Counted from the first letter of the stretch, positions 7,633 through 16,301 are shown. The stretch: 64,000 bases of DNA from ZC4RG30 sp039932715 (GCA_039932715.1 JBDTPN010000010.1:26585-90584); one strand, 5' to 3'. The notes: a model not told the origin generated them from the letters alone. Made by a program: numbers and translations.

Positions 7633-8450
7633 CCTGGCGGCGGCGTAACAAGTGTGCCCGGCGGTGGCACTGGCATGTAGATGGGCCCGGTGCCGCCATA
7701 GGCCTGCACATAGTGCTGACCACCGCACTGAAAATACGTCACGCCATCGACGGCAGTGATGATCGGCGCACACGGAAGTGTTGCCGGCGCGGCTGTAGCT
7801 GCAGGTACGTTCACCACGGTGGTTGTGGTGGTTGTTTCGTCATCATTATCATCGTCGTCTGAGGCGATGGCCGCAGCGCCGAACACCATGGTGGTGCCGA
7901 TCATCATTCCCATCATCCAGTCATCGTCGTAATAGCCATATCCGCCACCGTAATACCCGCCGTAATACGGCGGAGGCACGACGACCACCGGCGGCCGGTA
8001 ACCACCTCCGACTCCGCCAACGCCACCTACTCCTCCAACGCCGCCGATTCCACCACCGACTCCAGTCCCCGGGCCTGATGGCAAATTGCCTGCAGTGGGT
8101 GGGCGCCCAGTGCCGCCGCCCGGTCCACCGACTCCGCCCCCTGGGCAACCTGCACCTGGGCCGCCACCGGCCGGAGGTTGAGAGCCGTTTACTGGCGGAC
8201 TACCCCTCTGTGCAGCTGAGGGTTGCGATGCACTTTGACGTGAGGAGCTTCGCGATGGAGTGCTCTGCCGTGAAAACCCTCCACTGGCAGCAGGCCCGCG
8301 ACTGGAGAACCCGCCGCCACCGCGCCCGCCGCCACCGCCTCGTCCGCCACCCCGGGCATCGGCATCGTCAACGGCCAGAAAAATCAGTCCCAAGGCAATC
8401 ATCGCGACCGGGCTCGTGGTGCCCGAACGCGCAAAGGTAATGGACTTCAT
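7629..8450 (-). CDS. Gly-rich secreted protein with hydrophobic mid-segment
   Basis: 273 residues, no firm family. A signal-like N-terminus (SPVAMIALGLIFLAV) is followed by a long Gly/Arg/Ser/Pro low-complexity region, including a GGVGGVGG run near the middle. Then come Tyr/Gly repeats (YYGGYYGGGYGYY), an Asp-Met-rich hydrophobic segment (WMMGMMIGTTMVFGAAAIA), an acidic DDDD patch and a Thr run. The C-terminus has two Cys in a VDGVTYFQCGGQHYV module resembling the end of DUF6515-type proteins. The ATG overlaps the stop of the DUF2092 gene (ATGA), so the two belong together, although DUF2092 is interrupted. Probably periplasmic or surface-associated; function unknown. Confidence 0.75.
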   Translation of the reverse strand: MKSITFARSGTTSPVAMIALGLIFLAVDDADARGGGRGGGGGRGGGGFSSRGPAASGGFSRQSTPSRSSSRQSASQPSAAQRGSPPVNGSQPPAGGGPGAGCPGGGVGGPGGGTGRPPTAGNLPSGPGTGVGGGIGGVGGVGGVGGVGGGYRPPVVVVPPPYYGGYYGGGYGYYDDDWMMGMMIGTTMVFGAAAIASDDDDNDDETTTTTTVVNVPAATAAPATLPCAPIITAVDGVTYFQCGGQHYVQAYGGTGPIYMPVPPPGTLVTPPPG

Positions 8451-9286
8451 GGCTTGACCACCCCATTCGCGACGTCGGATGTCTGCGTACTGCCTGGCCT
8501 CGTGAGTTGGACGGCGAAGGCAATCTTGCGTGCATCCTTGGGCAGCGCAAGATTGAACACGGAGCTGGCCAGCATTGGATTTGTATTCCACTCCGACATG
8601 TCTGCCCAGTACTGGGGCTGACCCGCAGACTTCTTGTAAGTAATGATTACGCGCTGGGGCAGCGGCTTCGGGCCATCGGCAATCCAGAATTGGAAGTCGA
8701 CGCAAGCAGTTCGACCTGCGATGTGATGCACGGTCTTGCCGTTGATTTCCTCGGTCTCCACATAGTCGACAGTCTTGACGATTGCGGGAAGCTCGGATTT
8801 GAAGTTCGATGACAGCATCAGCGCCAGGGGCATGCGCATGTGCAGGTCGCGGATGAAGTAGACCAACGCGTCGTTGCCGGTGCCAGGCTGTGGGGCCTGT
8901 GCGTAGGCGCCAGCGTCGGCGTCGTAGATGGTGATCTGTTTGCCGTCGAACAAGGCAAGGTCATGATTGTCGTCGTTGGACACTTCTTCGACGCGCAGCT
9001 TGTCGGGACGAGCCAGGGTCAAGTGCCGCGTTTCGCCGAATTCTATCTTCTGGCCGCTGGTCTGAACGACTTCATACCCGCTGCGGGCCGTGCACGTAAA
9101 GGACTTCAGGCCGGACATGTAGTCAACCATGCCCTTGAGGATTGCAGCCGCTTCGCGCTGCGAATCGGTGGGAACGACGGTCGGCTTTTATGCCGCCGCG
9201 AGGGATCCAGTCAGCAGCAAAGTTGCAATTGCCAGCGCGCGTGCGCGCTGCCGCATGATTGCTGACCCGGTAGATTTTGGTTTCAT
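8447..9286 (-). pseudogene. DUF2092 family exported protein, interrupted by in-frame TAA after the signal peptide
   Basis: The ATG at 9286, with a GGAGATGAGGA ribosome site, starts a classic signal peptide ending TLLLTGSLAAA. The next codon is TAA (9190-9188). The same frame then continues without a break as KPTVVPTDSQREAA and the full DUF2092 body to 8447. DUF2092 proteins are LolA-like periplasmic proteins of unknown role. A restart at the internal ATG 9130 would give 227 residues without a signal peptide, hence mislocalised. One base change would restore the gene (for example GAA or CAA to TAA), so recent inactivation, a strain polymorphism or a sequencing error are all possible. Coupled by ATGA to the Gly-rich gene downstream. 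Confidence 0.82.
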
Positions 9287-9337
9287 TCCTCATCTCCCCT
9301 GACGTCCCTGCGAATGGACGAGTATAAAGGCAGCTAC

Positions 9338-9907
9338 ATGAAAAGGATGATTGTCGTATTCGCCCTTGGCGCGCTACTCAGTGACGCCCTTTTTGATGGC
9401 GCCCAGGCCGCCGCCGCAATTCCGGGCCAGGGGCAGGGATGGACCGGAGTCACCAGGCCCAAGGATGTGATCGCGGCGCGCCAGGAAATCATGGAGCACA
9501 TGGAAATCCTGATGAAGCCCATCGACACTATAACGGTGGAGGAAGTGCGCAACGTCGAGCAGCTGCATGAAAATGCCGAAGTGCTGGGCGCCATCCTGAT
9601 GGCGGTTCCACACCTGTTTCCCCCGACAACAAACCTCTATGACCCCAAGATCCAGATGCCGGCAACCCTGGCGCTGCCCGAGATCTGGAACAACTTTGAC
9701 AGCTTCTACAGCCTCGCCGCAGCGGCTTCCAAGGCCGCCGACGCCTTCGCCGTCACCAAGGGAAAGGCGCCGCTGCGCGCCGCAAGCCTCAAGCTGCGCG
9801 CAAGTTGCGATGCCTGCCACACGCTTTACCTGCGAAAATATGAGTCACCCAAAGTCCTTGAGTCGGATTACAAATTCGATTTTGAGTCGGCGCTGCGCAG
9901 AAAATAG
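9338..9907 (+). CDS. Cytochrome c'-type protein
   Basis: 189 residues. A signal peptide (MKRMIVVFALGALL to about residue 27) is followed by a mostly helical domain, with the single haem site CDACH at 157-161 close to the C-terminus, the hallmark of the cytochrome c' four-helix bundle. These periplasmic proteins bind NO or other small gases or act as electron carriers. The ATG at 9338 was preferred over 9314 because it starts directly with the signal peptide. It is flanked by decayed genes but looks intact. Divergent from the DUF2092 locus with a 51-bp gap. Confidence 0.87.
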   Translation: MKRMIVVFALGALLSDALFDGAQAAAAIPGQGQGWTGVTRPKDVIAARQEIMEHMEILMKPIDTITVEEVRNVEQLHENAEVLGAILMAVPHLFPPTTNLYDPKIQMPATLALPEIWNNFDSFYSLAAAASKAADAFAVTKGKAPLRAASLKLRASCDACHTLYLRKYESPKVLESDYKFDFESALRRK

Positions 9908-9939
9908 TCACTATTGCGTGCGCGTCCTTCCCCAAGGGG

Positions 9940-10215
9940 AATGGTGCTCAAGACCAGCTATGTGCAAATGTGCTGGCGGTAATGGCGACGGCCGGGCTCT
10001 ATGACGATTCTGGCAAGTGGCTTTATCGCGCCGGTCTGCCCGCCAAGAGCGGTGTAGGCGGTGGACTACTGGCGGTGTCACCGGGGAAGTTCGGCATTGC
10101 GGTGATCTCACCGCCATTGGACAAGGCCGGTAACAGCGTCAAGGCGCAGAAGACCATCGAGGCTGTGTCCAACGCGCTGGGCGGCAATCCCTATGCGCCG
10201 CAGCCTGTGAAGTAA
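9940..10215 (+). pseudogene. glsA: Glutaminase C-terminal remnant
   Basis: Only the last ~90 residues of a serine-dependent glutaminase (normally about 300) remain. ANVLAVMATAGLYDDSGKW, the GLPAKSGVGGGLLAV core that contains the family's GVGGG loop, and FGIAVISPPLDKAGNSVKA end normally with a stop at 10215. Just upstream there is no further glutaminase sequence; the preceding bases belong to the cytochrome c' 3' end. The N-terminal two thirds, including the catalytic Ser-x-x-Lys, are gone, so it cannot be active. A deletion joining cytochrome c' to the glutaminase tail is the simplest explanation. Confidence 0.85.
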
Positions 10216-10332
10216 TCCTCGCGTGGGAACTTTTGGCCACTGAAGCCAGCCTCACGATGGCCACATCATTCAGCCAATAACGGACCATCTTTTGGCCACT
10301 TTTCCAGGCCTGCCCCGGAAAAGGAGTCTCCT

Positions 10333-10970
10333 GTGAAAAATGTGAAAGGCATTGCAATGAAAGGAATCGCAAAATAGCTATTGTCCTGGCGGGCTGGGAA
10401 AACGCGCGTTGGCGTGATTTTCGAAAATTCAAACACCTGGGATTTCGACGGTGGCACTACCGCAGATCTGAAGAGCAGCACCGGTTTCCTGCTCGGATTC
10501 GGCTACCACTACACCGACCAGCTTGAGTTTGGTGGTGATCTTGAGTTTGACAACCAGGGATACGCGCGTTTATCCACTCAGGCACGACTCCCGGACTGGT
10601 GTTTCCGGTCAGCGGCCATTCGGACAATTTTCGGCTGATGTTCAATGGCACCTACAACTTCCTGCCGGGGAAGTTCTCGCCATTCGTCACGGGTGCAGTG
10701 GGCTGGACATGGATGGACACCAACATCGCGACGTCTCCGCCACAGACTGGTTGCTGGTGGGATCCGTGGTGGGGCTATATTTGCACCACCTACCAGAACA
10801 CCAAGACGATCGATGGCTTTACCTACCGGTTGGGCGCGGGTATGCGCTATGACGTCAACTCGCAGATCTCACTCCAGGCTGCCTATCATTACACCTGGAT
10901 CGACATCGGCAATGCAAAGGGAACTCCCAGTACAGATGGGTTCCTGTTGAGCGTTGGCTGGAAGTTCTAG
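10333..10970 (+). pseudogene. Outer-membrane beta-barrel protein, frameshifted
   Basis: The start (GTG AAA AAT, with GGAG 8 nt upstream) meets TAG at 10375. A signal-peptide-like KIAIVLAG appears one frame over. Barrel sequence then runs in the first frame (RVGVIFENSNTWDFDGG to DNQGYAR) and switches frame near 10570. From there TTPGLVFPVSGHSDNFRLMF continues to the terminal Phe (LLSVGWKF) typical of outer-membrane barrels. So there are at least two frame disruptions plus a shortened leader. The strands alternate aromatic and small residues, as in OmpA/opacity-type porins. Either a true pseudogene or an error-rich assembly spot. Confidence 0.82.
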
Positions 10971-10980
10971 GTTTCCCCGT

Positions 10981-11799
10981 TTAGTTGACGTTCATCACGG
11001 CCAACTGCAGGGAACTGCCGCTGGCCGTTTTTACTTCAACCATCTGCCAGGGGCGCTGTGATTCGAATGGCTGGTCGGCTGTAACGCCGGCGCCTGGCGA
11101 TAGCGTGCCCTTGCGCAACACCTTGCCGCGTGCATCCATGACCACCCACACGTTGGGTGGCTGCCCGGCTGCATTCCACACCTCGGGGAATTCGCTCTGC
11201 AGTAGTTGCTGGTAATCGGGGCTATCTTTGCGGATAGCGCCAGCAGCCTGTATTGGCGCCGCGGCCTGTATTGGCGCCGCGGCCTGCGCACTGGCACGCG
11301 CAAGTTGGACATTGGCAAGCTGGGTATCGGCCTGCGGTGCTTCTTCACGCGCGCGTGCCGGCGACGCCTTCGACTGCACTTCCTTCTCGTCCTTGGCTGT
11401 CGCCCGTTCTGGTGCCGGGGCTGTGGCTAGGGGGGCTGCACGGTTTTCGGGTATCGCACCGGCGTGAGCCTCATTGGCGCCCGCAGCATCCGCCGCAGCT
11501 TGCTCCGCAGGCGCGGGCGGTCGCGTCGCGGCCGTGCGTTGCGGCGTGGCGCCAAGCTCAGGCAGGCTGTGACTTGCCTGCCGCCACAGAATCACCGCTA
11601 CCCCAAGCACCGCGATTCCGGCGGCGGCGCGCCAGCCGTAGCGCGAATCGTTTGCTGCCGGCGTGCGCCGCCGGGCGGCGGCACGGGCTTCGGCAAGGAT
11701 TGCCGCGCGCGTCGCGGCTGAGGGCCCGCCCGCTTCCCCTTTGCTGGCACGGTAGGCGCGCGTGAGCTCGTCCGCGGATTCATCGTCTGGCGTATTCAT
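10981..11799 (-). CDS. Putative membrane anti-sigma factor with Ala/Pro-rich linker
   Basis: 272 residues. The cytoplasmic N-terminus is followed by one membrane helix (AAAGIAVLGVAVILW, about residues 58-72). A long Ala/Pro/Glu-rich linker comes next, containing an AAPIQAAAPIQ duplication, and then a small periplasmic C-terminal domain (PNVWVVMDARGKVLRKGTL) that looks like a TonB-C-like sandwich. It overlaps the ECF sigma gene by ATGA, which is the basis for the anti-sigma call. No ZAS zinc motif (HxxxCxxC) is present, so it is a zinc-free type or an unrelated sigma partner. Confidence 0.65.
   Translation of the reverse strand: MNTPDDESADELTRAYRASKGEAGGPSAATRAAILAEARAAARRRTPAANDSRYGWRAAAGIAVLGVAVILWRQASHSLPELGATPQRTAATRPPAPAEQAAADAAGANEAHAGAIPENRAAPLATAPAPERATAKDEKEVQSKASPARAREEAPQADTQLANVQLARASAQAAAPIQAAAPIQAAGAIRKDSPDYQQLLQSEFPEVWNAAGQPPNVWVVMDARGKVLRKGTLSPGAGVTADQPFESQRPWQMVEVKTASGSSLQLAVMNVN
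11248..11283. repeat. Two tandem 18-bp repeats inside the anti-sigma gene
   Basis: CTGTATTGGCGCCGCGGC occurs twice in a row, encoding the AAPIQA duplication in the linker. In-frame, so a likely slippage-variable site that changes linker length. Confidence 0.75.
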
Positions 11800-12368
11800 G
11801 CGTGCTCCCGCAGCAGATCCTTGAGCCGCTCGCGCGCATAGCGCAGCCGGCTCTTGGCGGTCTCGAATGTGGTGCCGGTAACAGACGCGATCTGTTCGAC
11901 GGTCATGCCCGCATCCACCTGCAGGACAAAGGCCTCGCGCTGTTCGCGGGGCAGGCGACCCAGGGCGACGATGATGGATTGCCCCTGTTCGGATTGCTCA
12001 GCGGCCTGCAGTGGCGAAGCGTGCTCGTCAGCCAATGTGTCCATGAGCGTATGCCCGGAATCACTTTCGACCATATCCAGGCTCTTGTGCGGATGCGCGG
12101 TGCGAAACCGGTCAATCACCCGGTTGCGAGCCATGGTGTACAGCCAGCTGGTGAAGCGCGCGTCGGTGCGGAACGTTGCGGCCTCCCGCGCCACGGCGAA
12201 CCACACCTCTTGCATGAGTTCCTCCGCCGTAGCGCGATTGCCGCATAGCCGCAGGATATAGCGCCATAACGGCAGTTCGTGCCGCGTATACAGTTTATCG
12301 AAGGCCGATACATCGCCATTGGCATAGCGCTTCATCATCGCTTCATCAGAAGTCGCGGATGTTTCCAT
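11796..12368 (-). CDS. ECF-type RNA polymerase sigma factor
   Basis: 190 residues. Region 2 is FDKLYTRHELPLWRYILRLCGN, then EELMQEVWFAVAREAATFR and FTSWLYTMARNRVIDRFR. Region 4 is LPREQREAFVLQVDAGMTVEQIASVTG and FETAKSRLRYARERLKDLL. It directs RNA polymerase to an envelope- or stress-type regulon. It sits between an exported protein gene (39 bp upstream) and its overlapping putative anti-sigma gene, so this is probably an autoregulated three-gene unit. Confidence 0.93.
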   Translation of the reverse strand: METSATSDEAMMKRYANGDVSAFDKLYTRHELPLWRYILRLCGNRATAEELMQEVWFAVAREAATFRTDARFTSWLYTMARNRVIDRFRTAHPHKSLDMVESDSGHTLMDTLADEHASPLQAAEQSEQGQSIIVALGRLPREQREAFVLQVDAGMTVEQIASVTGTTFETAKSRLRYARERLKDLLREHA

Positions 12369-12407
12369 CCGCGACAGTATCGCAGAAGCTCCGGCGAGCC
12401 AGTGCGG

Positions 12408-13178
12408 TTACGGATCCGGAACGAAGCCCAGCTGCTGTTCTCCGGGGAAGGGTTGCGGACGCGGCGGCGTTGCCGACCGGATCACGCCCATGGCCAGCAG
12501 GTTTTCCCGGCTGTCGTAACGGATGCGGATCACCTCGTTGGGCTGCGACTGTTCGCGTTCGAAATTCACGTTGACCACCACGGAAGTCTCGCGTTGGCCG
12601 TGACCGGTTCCCAGGCTCGGCGCAGCAGATTTTCGATTCGAATCGCGCTCCCGATTCAAGGTGCCCGCTGAGTCGGCAGCGGATTCCTCTGCACGTGCCG
12701 GCGCGGCGGGCGCTGCCTGGGCCATCGCGATGGGGGGATAACTGCGCTCCCTGAACACGGCTACACCGATCACGCCAACGTTGTCAGGTCGACCTGTACG
12801 CGCGGCGTATGACCTGGGCACTGAAGTGAAGGTAAAGGCCGCGATCTGCGCATTGCTCTTGCGCCAGCCGGTGATGTCATAACCGGACCAGGAGTCGAAT
12901 ACATAGCCACTCTGGCCGAAGCCCGCAGTCTCGCCGGTGATGACATTCACGCCATCGACGGATGCCACTGCCATCAGTCGCGTGCTGCCCTGGTTGCGGA
13001 TGTTGATGGCATAGCGGGCACCAGGTCGGCCGGCTACCCAGTAGTCGCCACGATGACGGTAGACGGAAAGGGCTTCACCCGTGTCGCGGTCCGTGACCGA
13101 CACATCGGCCAGGTTTCCAATGGCCAATGCCTGCGCAGAGGCGAGGGTGGCCAGGGCAATTGCACATAAGCGTTTCAT
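12408..13178 (-). CDS. Hypothetical exported protein upstream of ECF sigma factor
   Basis: 256 residues with a clean signal peptide (MKRLCAIALATLASAQALA). The first ~150 residues look like a compact beta domain (VSVTDRDTGEALSVYRHRGDYWVAG, VFDSWSGYDITGWRKS, NVGVIGVAVFRERSYPP). The rest is Ala/Ser/Arg-rich, ending in a short ordered tail (VIRIRYDSRENLLAMGVI). I do not recognise a family. Position as the first gene of the sigma/anti-sigma unit suggests an envelope component controlled by, or feeding into, that system. Confidence 0.75.
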   Translation of the reverse strand: MKRLCAIALATLASAQALAIGNLADVSVTDRDTGEALSVYRHRGDYWVAGRPGARYAINIRNQGSTRLMAVASVDGVNVITGETAGFGQSGYVFDSWSGYDITGWRKSNAQIAAFTFTSVPRSYAARTGRPDNVGVIGVAVFRERSYPPIAMAQAAPAAPARAEESAADSAGTLNRERDSNRKSAAPSLGTGHGQRETSVVVNVNFEREQSQPNEVIRIRYDSRENLLAMGVIRSATPPRPQPFPGEQQLGFVPDP

Positions 13179-13236
13179 GACAGCTCCTGTTTGAGTGGAT
13201 CTGCCTTACCAATACGAACCAGGGTCTGCGATGGGG

Positions 13237-14334
13237 TTAAAGAGTCGCTTTGCTCAGCGGGACGATGCGCCGCGCCGTCCGGTCCCAGAGCAGGCATTTG
13301 AGCGAGGCGGGAACCTGCGACAGCCTGATGCGTGGAATGGATTCGAACAGCCCCAGGTTGGCGTGGTGACAGGCCACCAGGCGGTAGTTGGGAATGGCCG
13401 CAGAAAGGTGATGCACGTGATGGAAACCGATGTTTGCGGTGAACCAGTTCATCCATCCGGGCAGGACCAGGAAGCTGGTGCCGGTCATGGCGCCCCGGTC
13501 CAGGTTCCAAGTGTCCGAATTGTCGGCGTAGGAACCCTCGAAATTGTGCTGCACCGTAAACAACATAATTCCCACGCCGCCAGCCACGGACAGGCTCACG
13601 GTGTAGACAGTGAGTACCAGGACTGCGCCGCCAACCAGGCACAGGCCAGTCAGTGCACTCAGCAACACCACGTTGTTTGCCGTCATGTGGCGATATTCGC
13701 GCCAGCTCTTCCAATAGCGGCAGGTAAATGCCGCGACCGGTCTTCCGCAAGCCAGGTGCGCCAGCAGTGCCAGGTTGCCCTTGAGCCAGTTGAAGCGCGG
13801 ATTGAAGACCAGGTAAACGAATCCCCCCAGTGGCGCCAGGGCGATATGGCGCACCAGCCAGTAACGGCGCCGCCTGGCAGGGCTGAGTGCGATGTATTCA
13901 TCCACCGAAAGGGTCGTGAGCGGGCCGCGATAGCGCTCCCAGTTGCCGTTGTTGCGATGGTGATAGTCGTGGTGCTGCGACCACACGTACTGCGGCATGC
14001 CCGATATCACGCCAAACACGAAACCCATGAGGCGATTGGCGAGTGGACTGCGAAACAGGGAGCCGTGGCCGCATTCGTGCATCAGCGCGAAAACGCGAAC
14101 CAGGAACAAGGTGATGGCAATGGTGGCGGCGGCGCTCAACCACAGGGAGTAAGTGCCGCCCACCAGCGCCGCGATCCACAGCAGGGCCAAGGGCAATAGC
14201 GTGGTTACGCATTGCAGGGCGCCGATGACATCGACGCCGCCTGCGTACTGGCTGATCAGCGCGCGCTTCGTCTGTGCGGAAATCCCGCATGCGGCCTCGA
14301 TAATGATCCCCTGATATGCCGTCGTATGCGGCAT
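13237..14334 (-). CDS. Membrane fatty acid desaturase
   Basis: 365 residues with the three histidine boxes of membrane di-iron desaturases: HECGH, HHDYHHR and HHVHH, spaced through four or more hydrophobic segments (LLPLALLWIAALVGG, AATIAITLFLV, VVLLSALTGLCLVGGAVLVL). It inserts a double bond into acyl chains of membrane lipids using O2. The ATG at 14334 was taken; a TTG 15 codons upstream is a weaker alternative. A QHNFEGSY segment near the third box also fits the family. Regiochemistry not predictable from sequence alone. Confidence 0.92.
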   Translation of the reverse strand: MPHTTAYQGIIIEAACGISAQTKRALISQYAGGVDVIGALQCVTTLLPLALLWIAALVGGTYSLWLSAAATIAITLFLVRVFALMHECGHGSLFRSPLANRLMGFVFGVISGMPQYVWSQHHDYHHRNNGNWERYRGPLTTLSVDEYIALSPARRRRYWLVRHIALAPLGGFVYLVFNPRFNWLKGNLALLAHLACGRPVAAFTCRYWKSWREYRHMTANNVVLLSALTGLCLVGGAVLVLTVYTVSLSVAGGVGIMLFTVQHNFEGSYADNSDTWNLDRGAMTGTSFLVLPGWMNWFTANIGFHHVHHLSAAIPNYRLVACHHANLGLFESIPRIRLSQVPASLKCLLWDRTARRIVPLSKATL

Positions 14335-14412
14335 TGATCGTCGGAGTCTAGCAGGGCCGCTGCTCGGGTTTTCCCTCAATATGAGAGCTGCGTCACCTGC
14401 GGCAGCGCAAGG

Positions 14413-15108
14413 TCAGGGGACTGCCATGCCGCGCTGAACTGCGGGCCTGGCGAGGAACGCATCCAGTACGCGCGTGACCTCTGGAAAATTGGCCATGCCC
14501 AGCAGTTCACCGGCCCGGTAATGCGTCAGCGTTCCGTTGATCCAGGGGAAGATGGCCATGTCGACGATGGAGTAGTCATCACCCATCATCCACTGCCGGT
14601 CACGCAGGCGATTGTTGAGCACACCAAGCAACCGCCGTGACTCATTGGCATAGCGTTCAAGTGGACGTTTGTCCTCATAGGCGCTGCCCGCGTAGGTGTA
14701 GAAAAATCCCAGCTGACCGAACATCGGGCCGATGTTGGCCATCTGGAACATCAGCCACGTGAGGGTTTCATACCGGGCGGATTCGCCGGCTGGCATGAAG
14801 CGGCCGGTTTTCTCGGCCAGATAGAACAGGATGGCACCGGATTCGAACAAGCCGATGGGTTTGCCACCGGGACCGTCCGGATCAATGACGGCAGGAATCT
14901 TTCCATTGGGATTCAGCGACAGGAATTGCACGGACAACTGGTCCTGCGTCTGGAAGCTGACCTTGTGCGCTTCATAGGGCAGGCCGGTTTCCTCCAGCAT
15001 GATGGATATCTTGATTCCATTGGGTGTCCCCAGCGTGTAGAGCTGCAGGCGCTGCGGGTATTGCGCGGCCCATCTTTGGGTCACAGGAAATTGCGTGAGT
15101 GCGGTCAT
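14413..15108 (-). CDS. Glutathione S-transferase, Nu-class (YfcG/YghU-like)
   Basis: 231 residues. The thioredoxin-like N-domain (LQLYTLGTPNGIKISIMLEE, NPNGKIPAVID, FESGAILFYLAEK) is joined to an all-helical C-domain ending GDDYSIVDMAIFPWI. The TPNG motif, in place of a catalytic Tyr or Ser, is typical of YfcG/YghU enzymes, which bind glutathione and act as disulfide reductases or peroxidases. The ATG overlaps the stop of the small RHH gene, linking it to the SPFH operon. Confidence 0.92.
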   Translation of the reverse strand: MTALTQFPVTQRWAAQYPQRLQLYTLGTPNGIKISIMLEETGLPYEAHKVSFQTQDQLSVQFLSLNPNGKIPAVIDPDGPGGKPIGLFESGAILFYLAEKTGRFMPAGESARYETLTWLMFQMANIGPMFGQLGFFYTYAGSAYEDKRPLERYANESRRLLGVLNNRLRDRQWMMGDDYSIVDMAIFPWINGTLTHYRAGELLGMANFPEVTRVLDAFLARPAVQRGMAVP

Positions 15109-15266
15109 TGGCGGGGCGAGCCTTTGCGACGCGCCATGGCCTGGCGCAACAGGAATTCTACCTGCGCATTGACGCTGCGCAGGTCATCCGCTGCCCATTT
15201 TTCAAGCTCCTTCCACAGGTCCTCTGGAACCCGCAGCAGAAATGCCTTGCGCGCTTCCGGCGGCAC
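15105..15266 (-). CDS. Small Arc-like ribbon-helix-helix protein
   Basis: 53 residues: a beta strand (KAFLLRVPEDLW) followed by two helices (KELEKWAADDLRSVNAQVEFLL), the Arc/MetJ DNA-binding shape, then a basic tail. The GTG at 15266 begins 2 nt after the SPFH stop and the stop overlaps the GST start as ATGA, so this is a coupled three-gene operon. It probably acts as an autoregulator of the operon; the TGATAT direct repeats before the SPFH gene are a candidate site. Too short for a firm family label. Confidence 0.75.
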   Translation of the reverse strand: MPPEARKAFLLRVPEDLWKELEKWAADDLRSVNAQVEFLLRQAMARRKGSPRQ

Positions 15267-15268
15267 GA

Positions 15269-16267
15269 TCAGGTGTACAGCGTGCCGGTGTTGATGACCG
15301 GCGAGGCATCCGCGTTGCCACACAGCACCACCAGCAGGTTGCTGACCATCGCGGCCTTGCGTTCCGGATCCAGTTGTACCACCTGCTGCGCTTCAAGTTC
15401 CAGCAGCGCCATGCGCACCATGCCCACCGCGCCGGTCACGATCTGCTGACGAGCTGCAACTATTGCTTCCGCCTGCTGCCGGCGCAGCATCACCGACGCG
15501 ATCTCCGGTGCATAGGCCAGATGCGTGAGTCGCGCCTCGTCCACCACCACGCCGGCCTTGGCCAACCGCAGCTGCAGCTCTTCGGTGAGGGCATGCGCGA
15601 CTTCATCAGAGCTGCCGCGCAGTGTGGGCTCATGGACTTCGCCGTGATCGTAGGCAAAGCGGCTGGCAATGCCGCGCAGGGCAGATTCACTCTGCACCTG
15701 CACGTAGCTTTTGTAATCCTCGACGTCGAACACCGCCTGTGCGGTGTTCTGCACACGCCAGACCACCACTGCGGCAATTTCCACCGGATTGCCGCGCTTG
15801 TCGTTGACCTTGAGGGTCTCGCAGTTGAAGTTGTGCGCCCGCAGGGACAGCTTGGTGGACGGCGACGTGGCGCTGGCGCCGCTGATGGCGCCCTTGATGT
15901 CGTTCTTGGCCATGGCACGCAGGATTGTCCCGGATGACCGCTGGTTGCCGGCGGAGCGGCTGCGCGAATAGAAGGGGTTGGCCCAATGAAAGCCCCCCGC
16001 GCGCACCGTGCCCTTGTAGTTACCGAACAGGATCTGCACCCGCGCCTCATTGGGCTGCAGGGTGAAGTAGCCGAAAAGACAGAAGACGCCGATGATTTCC
16101 GCAACCAGCGCCAGCAGCATCGTGGGTCCGTGATGCCGGCCCGCGCCATTTAGGAACAGTACCGCTGCTCCCAGCACCAGCAGGATGTTGAAGAACAACA
16201 TCGGCCAACCGCTAAAAGCCGTGGCCGGGATTTCCCTGGAAATGGCGTTGTGTGTGACGTCTGACAT
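15269..16267 (-). CDS. SPFH/band 7 domain membrane protein
   Basis: 332 residues. Two N-terminal membrane segments (MLFFNILLVLGAAVLFL and MLLALVAEIIGVFCLFGYF) precede an SPFH domain (QPNEARVQILFGNYKG, NPVEIAAVVVWRVQNTAQAVFDVEDY, ESALRGIASRFAY). A helical C-terminus (ARLTHLAYAPEIASVMLRRQQAEAIVAARQ) follows. Stomatin/flotillin-like proteins scaffold membrane microdomains. RBS AGGAG precedes the ATG by 8 nt. First gene of the operon with the RHH and GST genes. Confidence 0.92.
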   Translation of the reverse strand: MSDVTHNAISREIPATAFSGWPMLFFNILLVLGAAVLFLNGAGRHHGPTMLLALVAEIIGVFCLFGYFTLQPNEARVQILFGNYKGTVRAGGFHWANPFYSRSRSAGNQRSSGTILRAMAKNDIKGAISGASATSPSTKLSLRAHNFNCETLKVNDKRGNPVEIAAVVVWRVQNTAQAVFDVEDYKSYVQVQSESALRGIASRFAYDHGEVHEPTLRGSSDEVAHALTEELQLRLAKAGVVVDEARLTHLAYAPEIASVMLRRQQAEAIVAARQQIVTGAVGMVRMALLELEAQQVVQLDPERKAAMVSNLLVVLCGNADASPVINTGTLYT

Positions 16268-16282
16268 GGCGCTCTCCTGTTC

Positions 16283-16301
16283 TGATATAAGAATGATATC
16301 A
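16283..16301. promoter_or_regulatory. TGATAT direct repeats upstream of the SPFH operon
   Basis: TGATAT occurs twice, 11 bp apart (starting at 16283 and 16294), about one helical turn, the second extending to the palindromic GATATC. It lies 15-34 bp before the SPFH start, overlapping the expected promoter or leader. Such spacing suits a ribbon-helix-helix repressor, and one is encoded in the operon. Prediction only. Confidence 0.4.

Noticed and set aside
9188..9190. TAA as a programmed recoding site
   Set aside because: TAA is not a Sec/Pyl codon and no recoding signals are visible; a simple nonsense mutation or error is more likely.
13195..14199. 334-codon + strand frame opposite the desaturase
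   Set aside because: Histidine-box desaturase on the other strand explains the sequence; the frame has Gln/Ala-rich noise.
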